This document shows, piece after piece, positions 46,013-60,940 of a stretch of DNA of 64,000 nucleotides; the first letter of the stretch is position 1, and each line of letters starts with the position of its first letter. Position numbers and translations under genes: made by a program. Under the pieces are notes generated by a model. The model searched no databases, was not told the DNA's origin, and saw only the letters and a list, made by a program, of their open reading frames with translations. The stretch comes from Planctomycetota bacterium (GTDB lineage Bacteria > Planctomycetota > Planctomycetia > Planctomycetales > Planctomycetaceae), in contig JACTNB010000005.1 of the NCBI GenBank assembly GCA_014584345.1, positions 1 to 64,000 on the forward strand, written 5' to 3'.

Positions 46013-47404
46013 ATGAGTGCGCCTGAAGAGATCGCCAAGCAATGCTGGCAACGTGGTTCCAAAGCGGTGAACAACGGCCAGTTTGATTTCGCAACCGACA
46101 TGTTTTTCACCTCGGTTTCGCTCGTGCCAGACAATTTGGCCTACCGGGAATCGTTGCGTTCCGCCGAGTTCATGAAGTTCAAGGACAATACAAAAGGGGC
46201 GGGCCTGATGGCGCGACCCAAACTGATGGCCTTGCGGAACAAATTGACGCGTGCCAAATCGAAAAAGGAATGGGACGAAGTCGACAAAACAGCCGAGGAA
46301 GCGCTGAAGTTGAATCCCTGGGATGCCTATTTCAATTCGGCCGCGGGAGAAGCCTGCAAGGAACGCGGGTATTACCATGTTGCCATTTTTCTGTATCAGG
46401 TCGCCACGGGGCCTAATGGAGAACCAGATAACATCAAGCTCCTCAAGGACTATGCGTATCTGCTGCAGGAGAACGAAAAGTTCAAGGAGGCAACCGGTAT
46501 CTGGGCCCGGGTGCAGAAACTCGATCCCAACGATACGGAAGCTCGCCAGAACGCCACCGCCAACAGCTTTCAACAGACCATCAAGGCGGGCAAGTACGAC
46601 GAAGCCGAAACGACCAAGGACGCCATGACCGATGCCCAGATTGCCGCGCGCCTGGGTTACGATCAGAAACGGAAGCAGGAAGCCGACGCCCCCGGCGAGG
46701 ATGCGGAACTCGATCTCAAGCACGCCATCCGCAAGGATCCGAAAAGCGTGGAGCTGCATATGAAATTGGGGTCTTTGTACGATTCGCGGAACCGCCTGAC
46801 GGAGGCCCGGGAAACGTATCAGAAGGCCCTCGATCTTTCCGGCGGCGATCACAATATCCTGGAGATTATCGAAGATCTCGAACTGAAAGAGATGGTCAAG
46901 CAACTCGATCGCCTCAAGCTCGATGCGCAAAAGGCCCCGGACAATAAGGAACTGGAGAAAGAGACAAGCTCCCTGGCTCGAAAATTGCTTGATCGGGAAG
47001 TCGAAATTTATGCGGAACGCGTCCCCCGTTACCCTCAGAACAAACGCCTGAAGTTCGAGCTGGCGCGGCGGTATGGCAGGCTGCAGCGCTGGGGCGACGC
47101 CATCCCGTTGTATCAGCAGGCCAGCACCGATCCCCGCCTGGAGGTCGAATCGGTCTTTTCGCTAGGAAAATGTTTCCTGCAGGACAACAAGCCGCAACTG
47201 GCTTTGAAGCAGTTCGAAAAAATCGTGGACAAGATTACCTTTGAAGACAAAGCCAATACCTTCAAGGAAATCCATTATCTATTGGGGCGGTTGTACGACC
47301 AGGCGAAGGACAAGCAGAAGGCGGAAAATCATTACGGGGAAGTCCTTGCGGTTGATTACGAATACCGCGATGTTCGCGATCGTCTGCAGCAACTCGACGC
47401 GTAA
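46013..47404 (+). CDS. TPR-repeat protein
   Basis: 463 residues, soluble, no signal peptide. GGAAG precedes the ATG. It contains several tetratricopeptide-like helical pairs, for example AKQCWQRGSKAVNNGQFDFA, AAGEACKERGYYHVAIFLYQ, LHMKLGSLYDSRNRLTEAR and KFELARRYGRLQRWGDAIPL, with a Lys/Glu-rich helical part between. It is likely a protein-protein scaffold. No catalytic motif; partners unknown. Confidence 0.82.
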   Translation: MSAPEEIAKQCWQRGSKAVNNGQFDFATDMFFTSVSLVPDNLAYRESLRSAEFMKFKDNTKGAGLMARPKLMALRNKLTRAKSKKEWDEVDKTAEEALKLNPWDAYFNSAAGEACKERGYYHVAIFLYQVATGPNGEPDNIKLLKDYAYLLQENEKFKEATGIWARVQKLDPNDTEARQNATANSFQQTIKAGKYDEAETTKDAMTDAQIAARLGYDQKRKQEADAPGEDAELDLKHAIRKDPKSVELHMKLGSLYDSRNRLTEARETYQKALDLSGGDHNILEIIEDLELKEMVKQLDRLKLDAQKAPDNKELEKETSSLARKLLDREVEIYAERVPRYPQNKRLKFELARRYGRLQRWGDAIPLYQQASTDPRLEVESVFSLGKCFLQDNKPQLALKQFEKIVDKITFEDKANTFKEIHYLLGRLYDQAKDKQKAENHYGEVLAVDYEYRDVRDRLQQLDA

Positions 47405-47524
47405 TACTGGAACTAAAATCCGTCCCGTCGAACCAGGGAGGACCGCGCGGGGCGCGACCCGGGAGGTCGATCCCCGCGCGGAGAGAGACATCGATTGCAT
47501 CAGGGCATTTCAGGAGAGGGAGAC

Positions 47525-48358
47525 ATGGCCACCGCGAATTACAAAATTATTCCCGATCAGTCCGAACTGGACTCCATCGAACGCGATCTCAACTTTTATC
47601 CCAGCATCTGCCCGGAACCGCGACGTCTGACGCAGGAACAGATTGCCTTTTACAATCGCGAGGGGTACGTCCGCCCCTTCACAATATTCAGTCCAGCCGA
47701 AATCGAAGCCATCCGAGTCTATTTCGATGGGTTGTTGGCGCGCGTGATCGCGGAAGGGGGAGACAGTTATTCGATCAGTTCGGCCCATTTGAAGTACGGT
47801 CCGGTCTGGGACATTCTGACGGACAGCCGGATCGTGGACGTGGTTTCCGATCTGCTGGGCCCGAACGTGGTGGGTTGGGGATCGCATTTCTTTTGTAAGA
47901 TGCCCCGCGATGGGAAACAGGTGGCCTGGCATCAGGATTCCAGCTATTGGCCCCTGTCTCCCAGCAAGGCGCTCACGGTCTGGCTGGCGATCGACGATGT
48001 AGATGGCTCCAACGGGCCGATGCGATTTATTGCCGGCTCGCACCATTCGGGCCACTTGACCTATCGCCCCAGTTCCGCCGAGGAACACAATGTGCTGAAT
48101 CAGACGATAGAAAATCCCGAACAATATGGCGCCATTGTCGAAAACTGGTTGCAGGCGGGGCAAGTATCACTGCATTCCGATCTGCTGCTGCACGGTTCGG
48201 ATGCCAATCAATCGGACCGCCGTCGCTGCGCGCTCACGTTGCGATATGCCTCCGCCGATGTGCGTGCCCACTTGGGCTGGAATGGCAAGGGAGTATGGGT
48301 GCGTGGTTCGGATCCGACTGGCCACTGGGCCAATCATGCCCGCCCGGAAGCCGAATGA
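47525..48358 (+). CDS. PhyH-family Fe(II)/2-oxoglutarate dioxygenase
   Basis: 277 residues from ATG 47525 (AGGAGAGGGAG upstream). The double-stranded beta helix has the iron triad WHQD (His136, Asp138) and the distal His in LLHGSDANQSD (His223), with Arg 232-234 for 2-oxoglutarate. Earlier segments are REGYVRPFTIFS, then a KYGPVWD segment. It hydroxylates a small acyl or secondary-metabolite substrate. PhyH proteins are strongly expanded in planctomycetes; the substrate is unknown. Confidence 0.9.
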   Translation: MATANYKIIPDQSELDSIERDLNFYPSICPEPRRLTQEQIAFYNREGYVRPFTIFSPAEIEAIRVYFDGLLARVIAEGGDSYSISSAHLKYGPVWDILTDSRIVDVVSDLLGPNVVGWGSHFFCKMPRDGKQVAWHQDSSYWPLSPSKALTVWLAIDDVDGSNGPMRFIAGSHHSGHLTYRPSSAEEHNVLNQTIENPEQYGAIVENWLQAGQVSLHSDLLLHGSDANQSDRRRCALTLRYASADVRAHLGWNGKGVWVRGSDPTGHWANHARPEAE

Positions 48359-48528
48359 GGACTCTCCCCCGCACGGTTGTGTTAGTTGACCTGCTGGAGC
48401 AGCGACAGCATGCCGGTTCGGCAATCCGGGAGCGGTAGAGCAGTTCTCCGGACGAGGGGGGACAATGTGCTTCCCGTGAGAGTGGGGTTTGTGTTGGATA
48501 ATTGGCGACCGGTTTCTACAATGTCGGC

Positions 48529-51500
48529 ATGAATGCAGCCCGGGAGGATGCCACGCTACGTGCCGCCGTTTGCGAGATTCCCGACCTGGTTCCGCTGGTC
48601 GCAGCGACTCCCGAAATCGCCGAAATTTTAGAGGCCTTGCGCCGGGGAGAGAGTGGCACGATCGACGGTGCCTGGGGGTCGTCTCGCGCGCTGGCGGCCA
48701 GTCTGTTCGCGAGGGAATGTCCCGGGATAACGGTGGTGGTGGCGCCTCGCGCCTCGGACATGGACGATTTGCTGGTCGATCTAACGGCCTTCCTGGGAGC
48801 GGAGCCTGCGGTTTTTCCGGCCCTGCACGGCGTTCCCTCCGACTGGAATCTGGCCGATCCCTTGTACGGCCAGCGGATGCAACTGCTGAAACGGCTGTAT
48901 TACGCGGGGGATGCCCAGCGGAAATCGCCGCCGGCATATCCCCGTTGCCTGGTCACTTCCATTGAAGCGCTGATGCAGCCGGTCCCGTCTCAGCAGCAGT
49001 TGCGCGAGTTCACTCGGGTGCTGCGCGTGGGGGATGTGCTCGATCTGGAACAGTGGTCACGCTGGTTGATCGAACGGGGTTTTGAACGGACCACCGCGAT
49101 TGAACTCCCCGGGGAATTTGCCATTCATGGGGGAATTCTGGATCTATTCCCCACCGATTCCCAGGCCCCCTTGCGGATCGAACTGTTCGGCGACGAAGTG
49201 GAATCGATTCGCAGCTTTGACGTGGAATCGCAACGCAAGATCGAGCCCCTGCAGGAAGTCGAACTGACACTGTTTCCCGCGCAGGAGGCCCTGGTGGGGG
49301 CCAAGCGGACAAGCGCTGCTCCCCCGGCACACGAATTCAGCCAGCATCTGGCCACGTATCTGCCCGAGGGGAGCTGGTTTGTCCTGGCCGAGTTGCAGGA
49401 ACTGCTGGACGAGGGGAGATTGTATCTGGAGCGACTCGATTCCCGGGAGGGGCTGTTTCACGTGCAGGGGGCGATGGAAGCCTGCACGCAGTTTGCCTCG
49501 GTGAGCATCGCGGCAATTTCCAGCGGGAGTTTCGAAAAAACCTGCGATTTGCGGACGGAATCGATCGAGCGGTTTGCCGTGGGATCTTCCGACCCACTTA
49601 CGGAACTGGAACAGGCCCTCGGCCTGGAAGAATACGTCTTGTTGTGCTGCCTGAACGAGGGAGAGCGTTCCCGCATAACGGAGTTAATCGAGGAGGGGCA
49701 TCCAAATCTGCGGGCGCGTGCGCGCTTGTGCCTGGGGCGTTGCACGCGCGGTTTCCGGCTGGTGCATCAGCGGATACTGGTGGTAAGCGATCACGAATTG
49801 TACGGCCGCCGCGATGTGCGTCCCCAGCAGAAAAAGAAAACGCTGCAGACGCGGGCCATCGACAGCTTTCTGGAACTTTCGGAAGGGGATCTGGTGGTGC
49901 ATGTCGGTCATGGGATCGGCATCTTCCGCGGCATGCAATTGTTGAAGGGGGAGGAACGGACCGAGGAACATCTGGTACTGGAATTCGCGGACGGTGTGCG
50001 TATTTTCGTACCGGTCTCGCTGATCCATCTGGTGCAGAAATACGTGGGGGCCAGCAAGGTCTTCCCGAAGCTGTCGAAGATCGGCAGCAATGCGTGGAAT
50101 CAGAAAAAGAAGAAGGTTTCCGAAGCGGTGGCGGACATGGCGACGGACATGATCCGTTTGCAGGCTGCCCGCGAGGCGAAAGTCGGCATTACCTACCCGG
50201 ACGACTCGCACTGGTATCAGGAATTCGAAGCCGCTTTCCCGTACGAGGCAACGCCCGATCAGCACTCCGCCATCGAGTCCATTCGGGAGGACATGATGCG
50301 TGCCCGTCCCATGGATCGCCTGATCTGCGGAGATGTCGGTTATGGCAAAACCGAAGTGGCGATGCGGGCCGCGTTTCGCGCGGTCGATGCCGGCAAGCAG
50401 GTGGCCGTGCTGGTCCCGACCACCGTGCTGGCGGAACAGCATTACCGTTCGTTTTCCGCCCGGATGGCCGAATTCCCCTATACAATTGAAATGTTGTCGC
50501 GTTTTCGCAATCGCAAGGAGCAGGATGCCATTCTGGAGGGGCTGGCAGCCGGGTCGATCGATCTGATCATTGGCACTCACCGGATTGTGTCCCCCGATGT
50601 CAAATTCAAGGATCTGGGGCTGGTGGTTATCGACGAAGAACAACGTTTTGGTGTCAAGGCAAAGGAGATGCTGAAACGTTTGCGGCTGGAGGTGGATATT
50701 CTCACGCTGTCGGCTACTCCCATCCCGCGCACGCTGCACATGTCGCTGTTGGGGATTCGCGATATTTCGAATCTGCAGACCCCGCCTCGCGGTCGGCAAG
50801 CGATCGAAACCCGCATTTGCCGCTGGGACCCCGAGCTGATCCGTCATGCCTTCATCCGGGAGCTGAACCGCAATGGGCAGATTTATTTCGTGCACAACCG
50901 GGTTTACGATATCGAGGCATTAACCGAGAAGCTGCAGCAGATCGTGCCCGAGGCAAGTTTCGGCATTGTTCACGGGCAGATGAGTGAACACGAACTCGAA
51001 TACCAGATGCTGAACTTCGTGCAGGGACGAACCGATGTCCTCGTGGCGACCACGATCATCGAAAGTGGTTTGGATATTCCCAACGCCAATACGATGTTCA
51101 TACATCAGGCAGACCGCTACGGACTGGCCGACATGCATCAATTGCGGGGGCGCGTGGGCCGATTCAAACATCGCGCCTACTGCTACCTGTTGGTGGAAGA
51201 AGGGAAAATGCTTTCCAGCACGGCAACCCGTCGCCTCAAGGCAATCGAGGAGTACAGCGAACTGGGGGCCGGATTCAAAATTGCCATGCGCGATCTGGAA
51301 ATCCGGGGAGCCGGGAACATTCTCGGGACCGAGCAGAGCGGACATATTTCCTTGGTAGGTTACGAGTTATATTGCCAATTACTCGAAAACGCAGTGCGTG
51401 GGCTGAAAAACGAGGCTCCCCGCGAGCATCCGCACGTCACACTCGATTTGCCGGTCACTGGCTTTTTGCCCGACGATTACATCCCGGCAGGTCGCCCGAA

Positions 51501-51873
51501 AATCGAGGTGTATCGGAAGCTGTCCGCGGTCGGCGACGCGCAACAACTGGCGGATCTGACGGAAGAACTGACGGACCGCTTCGGCAAGCCCCCGGGTCCG
51601 GTGCGGAAGTTGTTGAAACTGAAAGAATTACAAATCCTGGCCCGTATTGTTTCCGTGGATCGGATTTATATGGAGGGGAACTTTTTTGTGATGACGGGAA
51701 AAAAGCCCAAGTGGTTGAGAGTATTTAAGGAGTTATCTCCTCATGACTTGCGTCTGGTGGACCCCAAAACGATTTATATCCCGGTGCCAGGGAGGCTGAA
51801 GCCCGAATTGCCCAAATTCCAGTCCAAGCTGCTGCATTTCCTGAAATCCGTGTTGCAGGATCGGAAAGTTTAG
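48529..51873 (+). CDS. mfd: Transcription-repair coupling factor Mfd
   Basis: 1114 residues from ATG 48529 (a TTG at 48502 is in frame but less likely). UvrB-like N-terminal module (about 1-340), then the RNA-polymerase-interacting domain near 454 (GDLVVHVGHGIGIF). The helicase module has Walker A GDVGYGKTE at 601, DEEQ at 702 and LSATPIPRTLHMSLLGIRD. The second RecA lobe contains IIESGLDIPNANTMF and DMHQLRGRVGR. The C-terminal TRCF domain starts near 970. It removes stalled RNA polymerase and recruits UvrA. Confidence 0.98.
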   Translation: MNAAREDATLRAAVCEIPDLVPLVAATPEIAEILEALRRGESGTIDGAWGSSRALAASLFARECPGITVVVAPRASDMDDLLVDLTAFLGAEPAVFPALHGVPSDWNLADPLYGQRMQLLKRLYYAGDAQRKSPPAYPRCLVTSIEALMQPVPSQQQLREFTRVLRVGDVLDLEQWSRWLIERGFERTTAIELPGEFAIHGGILDLFPTDSQAPLRIELFGDEVESIRSFDVESQRKIEPLQEVELTLFPAQEALVGAKRTSAAPPAHEFSQHLATYLPEGSWFVLAELQELLDEGRLYLERLDSREGLFHVQGAMEACTQFASVSIAAISSGSFEKTCDLRTESIERFAVGSSDPLTELEQALGLEEYVLLCCLNEGERSRITELIEEGHPNLRARARLCLGRCTRGFRLVHQRILVVSDHELYGRRDVRPQQKKKTLQTRAIDSFLELSEGDLVVHVGHGIGIFRGMQLLKGEERTEEHLVLEFADGVRIFVPVSLIHLVQKYVGASKVFPKLSKIGSNAWNQKKKKVSEAVADMATDMIRLQAAREAKVGITYPDDSHWYQEFEAAFPYEATPDQHSAIESIREDMMRARPMDRLICGDVGYGKTEVAMRAAFRAVDAGKQVAVLVPTTVLAEQHYRSFSARMAEFPYTIEMLSRFRNRKEQDAILEGLAAGSIDLIIGTHRIVSPDVKFKDLGLVVIDEEQRFGVKAKEMLKRLRLEVDILTLSATPIPRTLHMSLLGIRDISNLQTPPRGRQAIETRICRWDPELIRHAFIRELNRNGQIYFVHNRVYDIEALTEKLQQIVPEASFGIVHGQMSEHELEYQMLNFVQGRTDVLVATTIIESGLDIPNANTMFIHQADRYGLADMHQLRGRVGRFKHRAYCYLLVEEGKMLSSTATRRLKAIEEYSELGAGFKIAMRDLEIRGAGNILGTEQSGHISLVGYELYCQLLENAVRGLKNEAPREHPHVTLDLPVTGFLPDDYIPAGRPKIEVYRKLSAVGDAQQLADLTEELTDRFGKPPGPVRKLLKLKELQILARIVSVDRIYMEGNFFVMTGKKPKWLRVFKELSPHDLRLVDPKTIYIPVPGRLKPELPKFQSKLLHFLKSVLQDRKV

Positions 51874-52000
51874 GCGTATAACTCGTCACCCATCCAAGTT
51901 GACAGGCAGCGGGAAGACCGCCCGGTATCCCGTTCTTCCATCGCGACATCCTGTCGCGGCCTGGAATTCACCACCATCCTTCCCGAGTGAATCCGTCTCC

Positions 52001-53284
52001 ATGACAGCGGAACAGAATCGTCAGCCTGAGGATTGTCGTCCCCGCCCGTTTTCCCAGCGGCGCGGATGGGTGCTGACTATATCCGGTCTGGTTCTATCGG
52101 GAAGCCTGCTCGCCTCCTCGGGTTGCCAGCAGATCAAGGAACATTTCACCCGCGTCCGCCCGAACAATCCGGTGGTTGGCCCCGCGCCGCCGCGACTTTC
52201 CCTGGAAGCCGCAGCCGCCGATACCCAGGGTTACGCCGCCCTGACTGCGAACGCGGCCGTTTCGGGCGATATTCTCCCCGTTTCGCGCACGGAAGCCGGC
52301 GAATTGCCGATTCTGCCCGATTCCATGCCGGTGGCCGTCGTCAATGGAAACACGATTCTGGCGGGAGACGTATTTGCCCCCTATGCCCGACAAATGGTGA
52401 AGATGCGGCAGCAACTCACACCCGAACAATTTGCCCAGGCCCAGCGCGAACTGTTGAAGCGGGATATGCCTTCGCACATCCAGCGGACGCTGTTGTCGCA
52501 TGCGTTGAAATCGACCTTGAAGCAGGAGCAGATTGAAAAACTGGATAGCGTGCTGGACGAAGCCTTTGCCGAACATGTCCAGAATCTGCTGGAAAAAACA
52601 GGAACGTCCTCGTCCCAGGAACTCGATAAGAAGTTGCAATCCGAGGGAACGTCCCTGGCGGATATTCGGCAAACGTTCGGGATTCAGCAATTGGCCATGC
52701 AGTATCTGGCGACGGAATCGCAGGTCAACGTGCAGTTGGGGCGAGTCGATCTGCTGAATTATTACCAGGAACACATCGATCAATACACCTTCCCGACACG
52801 TGTCAAGTGGCAGGAAATTCGCGTTTCGATCACCCCCCAGCAGGATCGCGCGGCCGCCATCAAGAAATTGAACGAAGTGGTCCAGGCCCTGCAGGAGGGA
52901 AGCGAATTTTCCGAAGTAGCCCGCGAATTCTCCGATGGTCCCACGGCCGTACAGGGGGGAAACTGGGACTGGACCAAGGAAGACAGCCTGGCTGACCAGA
53001 AGTTAAACGAGGAACTCTTCTCCCTGGACGCCGGAGCGATCAGTCGCATCATTGAAACACCGCAGCATTTTCGCATTATCCGCGTGACCGAACGCGAAGA
53101 TGCTCGCGTAACACCTTTCGAAGAACTGCAACTCGAACTCCGCAAGGAGATCATCGCACGGAAACGTCAGGAAAAAACCGCCGAGGTACTGGAAAAACTG
53201 AAGCAAACCGCGACGATCATGACCATCTTCGACGATGACCCGGAAGTTGCGGAAACCATGCGAAACATCAATAAACTTGACTGA
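52001..53284 (+). CDS. Exported parvulin-type peptidyl-prolyl isomerase (SurA/PpiC-like)
   Basis: 427 residues from ATG 52001. A hydrophobic signal (about 24-42) ends in a lipobox-like SSGC, so it may be a lipoprotein; the position -3 Ser is not ideal. A SurA-like N-terminal helical module (about 110-250) precedes the parvulin domain (about 265-365, KWQEIRVSITPQQDR, FSEVAREFSDG, GGNWDWTKEDSL). Parvulin domains isomerise proline bonds; with the helical module it is a periplasmic chaperone. The gene lies before a secretin, a possible client. Confidence 0.9.
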   Translation: MTAEQNRQPEDCRPRPFSQRRGWVLTISGLVLSGSLLASSGCQQIKEHFTRVRPNNPVVGPAPPRLSLEAAAADTQGYAALTANAAVSGDILPVSRTEAGELPILPDSMPVAVVNGNTILAGDVFAPYARQMVKMRQQLTPEQFAQAQRELLKRDMPSHIQRTLLSHALKSTLKQEQIEKLDSVLDEAFAEHVQNLLEKTGTSSSQELDKKLQSEGTSLADIRQTFGIQQLAMQYLATESQVNVQLGRVDLLNYYQEHIDQYTFPTRVKWQEIRVSITPQQDRAAAIKKLNEVVQALQEGSEFSEVAREFSDGPTAVQGGNWDWTKEDSLADQKLNEELFSLDAGAISRIIETPQHFRIIRVTEREDARVTPFEELQLELRKEIIARKRQEKTAEVLEKLKQTATIMTIFDDDPEVAETMRNINKLD

Positions 53285-53880
53285 CAAACGCGGAAAGCGG
53301 CATGAGTCGCTCACGCGTGCACACGACAGGCCTGCCAGGCAGATCATGTCAGCAAAAACAACACGGCACCCTTTGCGGATCGGGTAAACTTTGACGGGTG
53401 AAAATTGAAATCTCGGAGACCGGCACAGTTATTGTTAATTTTTCCTGATCCACATGGTTCTGCTGGATTCCTTCCCATCACGATCCGATGAACAGAATAG
53501 AGAATCTCGCATCACAACAGATTCTTTTCCAAAACCCTTCAATATCCATTCCTCAGCACTTCCCCACACCCTTCCCCTAAGACATCAGCGAGGCCCGATT
53601 CTGCCGACGAGACGGTTTCCGGAATTGTAAAAAACTCCACGAGACCACTGGTGACCGGTCAGAATCCAAGCCCTCTTGACCCGTTGTGATTTCTTCGGAT
53701 ACACAACTCCCAACCTGTCTAACACGTCATCTCATCGAGTCTTCGACGACTTGAATCCATTACACACACTGGTTTCTGAATTTGTCTCGGCGGAGTTGGA
53801 ATGCATCCAACCTTTCGGCCCATCGGCCCGATGCTCCGCTGAAAACCCCACCCATCGTCACTCTTCGTAAGAAGATCACC
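53285..53880. other. Long intergenic leader region before the secretin
   Basis: 596 bases. A weak TTGACC (53676) lies 18 bases before TACACA. The open frame continuing into the secretin from 53782 lacks a ribosome site, and no gene is supported. Confidence 0.4.
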
Positions 53881-58909
<5,029 letters not shown>

Positions 58910-60871
58910 ATGATCATTCTTGCCGAACTTCGCGCGCGATTTGCTTCCGCCATTGCTCCCCTGTCCACTGAAGTGGACACATTAACACGGCTGGTACTGC
59001 CGGCCCAGAACGCGCAATTTGGAGATTATCAGGCGAATTGTGCCATGCCTCTTGCCAAGCAACTCGGCCGGCCTCCCCGAGAAGTGGCGGCGGACATCCT
59101 AAGCAGGCTGGATGTGAGTGATCTGTGCGAACCCCCTGAAATTGCCGGCCCGGGTTTCATCAATCTCAAGCTGCGAACCGACTGGCTTGCCGACCGACTG
59201 CTGCAGGCCGTGGGCAACGACCGCCTGGGCGTGGGACGGGTCGAATTGCCGAAAAGGGTGATCCTGGATTATTCGTCCCCCAATGTGGCCAAGCCGATGC
59301 ACGTTGGGCATCTGCGCAGTTCGGTGATTGGGGCGGCCTTGTATCACCTGCTGAAGTTTCTCGGTCACGATGTTGTCGGCGATAATCACATCGGCGACTG
59401 GGGAACACAGTTCGGGATGATTCTGTACGGCTACAAGCATTTCCTCGACGAACAGGCCTATCGCGAAAATACCGTGGCGGAATTATCGCGTTTGTATCGC
59501 CTTGTAAACCAGTTATGCGAGTATCATCAGACCATTGAGGAATTGCCTGGCCTGGAATGGAAACTGGCCGAAACCGAACAGGCGGTGAACGACGCAGAAG
59601 CCGAAACCGAACAGAATGAAAAGGAAAGCAAACGCCTGCTCAAAAAACTACAGGCGGATATGTCCACGCTGCGAAACGCTGCGGCAAGCGCGGAAGCGAA
59701 GATTGCCCGTTTTGAAGCGGATCCCGATCTGAAGGCACTGGCCGACGCGCATCCCGGAATCGTTGTGGATTCCCGCAGGGAAGTGGCCCTGTTGCATACG
59801 GGGGACGAGGAGAACCGCCGGCTTTGGGAGGAATTCCTGCCGGCGTGCAACCGGGCCATGCAGGACGTGTACGACCGATTGGGTGTGGAATTCGACCTGA
59901 CACTGGGGGAAAGTTTCTATCAGCCGATGCTGGCAGAAGTCGTGCGCGATTTGATCGAACGGAACCTCGCCCAAGAAAGCCAGGGGGCGATATGCGTGTT
60001 TATTCCAGGCAATCGCGCGCCGTTCATCGTGCGCAAACAGGACGGGGCTTACACCTATGCCACGACCGACCTGGCAACCATTCAATACCGTGCCCGGAAT
60101 ATGCAGGCCGAGGTGCTGTTGTATGTGGTTGATAAGCGGCAGAGCGAACATTTCCAGTTGCTGTTCGAGACAGCCCGGCTCTGGGGTTTTGATCAACTCG
60201 AATATCAGCACGTCAGTTTCGGAACGGTCATGGGGAAGGATAACAAGCCCTATAAAACCCGCTCGGGAGATATCGTAGGCTTGGGGAGCCTGCTGGATGA
60301 AGCCGTTTCGCGGGCACGGGGAATCGTGGATGCCAACGACGATGCCAAGCCCAACGGTCCGGAACTGGACGCCGCGGAACGCCAGCGGATTGCGGAAATT
60401 GTCGGACTGGGCAGTATCAAATACGCCGATTTGCATCACAATCGCGACAGCGACTACGTCTTCGACTGGGATAAGATGATCTCCATGACGGGCGACACAG
60501 CCGCTTATATGCAGTATGCTTACGCGCGAGTGTGTGGCATTTTCCGCAAGGCGGGGCATTCGCGGCAAGAGATTCGTGACCTGCCAGGCCAAGTGCGGTT
60601 GAATCATCCCGCGGAACGGGCACTTGGGCTGCAATTGGCCCGTTTCGAGGACTCGTTACGGAATGCCGCCGCCGAATACCGTCCCAACCTGTTGACGAAC
60701 TACCTGTTCGAGACGGCCAATGCCTTCAGTACGTTTTATGATAAGTGCCCCGTAGCCAGCGAGGAATCGCTCGACCTGCGTGTCAGCCGTTTCAAGTTGT
60801 GCGAACTGACGGCCAGTACCATGGAACTGGGATTGCGTTTGCTGGGGATTCAGACATCGGAGCGGATGTAG
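58910..60871 (+). CDS. argS: Arginyl-tRNA synthetase
   Basis: 653 residues from ATG 58910. Class I signature HVGH (131) with SSPNVAKPMHVGHLRS, and KTRSG (Lys449) in place of KMSK, as usual for ArgRS. The N-terminal Add1 domain has FGDYQANCAMPLAKQLGR; the C-terminal DALR anticodon-binding domain ends ELGLRLLGIQTSERM. An extra charged coiled-coil insert (about 220-270, Glu/Lys/Ala-rich) makes it longer than the roughly 580-residue E. coli enzyme. It charges tRNA-Arg. Upstream in-frame TTG 58904 adds two residues. Confidence 0.97.
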   Translation: MIILAELRARFASAIAPLSTEVDTLTRLVLPAQNAQFGDYQANCAMPLAKQLGRPPREVAADILSRLDVSDLCEPPEIAGPGFINLKLRTDWLADRLLQAVGNDRLGVGRVELPKRVILDYSSPNVAKPMHVGHLRSSVIGAALYHLLKFLGHDVVGDNHIGDWGTQFGMILYGYKHFLDEQAYRENTVAELSRLYRLVNQLCEYHQTIEELPGLEWKLAETEQAVNDAEAETEQNEKESKRLLKKLQADMSTLRNAAASAEAKIARFEADPDLKALADAHPGIVVDSRREVALLHTGDEENRRLWEEFLPACNRAMQDVYDRLGVEFDLTLGESFYQPMLAEVVRDLIERNLAQESQGAICVFIPGNRAPFIVRKQDGAYTYATTDLATIQYRARNMQAEVLLYVVDKRQSEHFQLLFETARLWGFDQLEYQHVSFGTVMGKDNKPYKTRSGDIVGLGSLLDEAVSRARGIVDANDDAKPNGPELDAAERQRIAEIVGLGSIKYADLHHNRDSDYVFDWDKMISMTGDTAAYMQYAYARVCGIFRKAGHSRQEIRDLPGQVRLNHPAERALGLQLARFEDSLRNAAAEYRPNLLTNYLFETANAFSTFYDKCPVASEESLDLRVSRFKLCELTASTMELGLRLLGIQTSERM

Positions 60872-60940
60872 TCTGCTGGTGTTTCCGTTGCGTATGGAAA
60901 CGATACTTCGCCATCACAATTTCGACAGCTTCAATCCATC

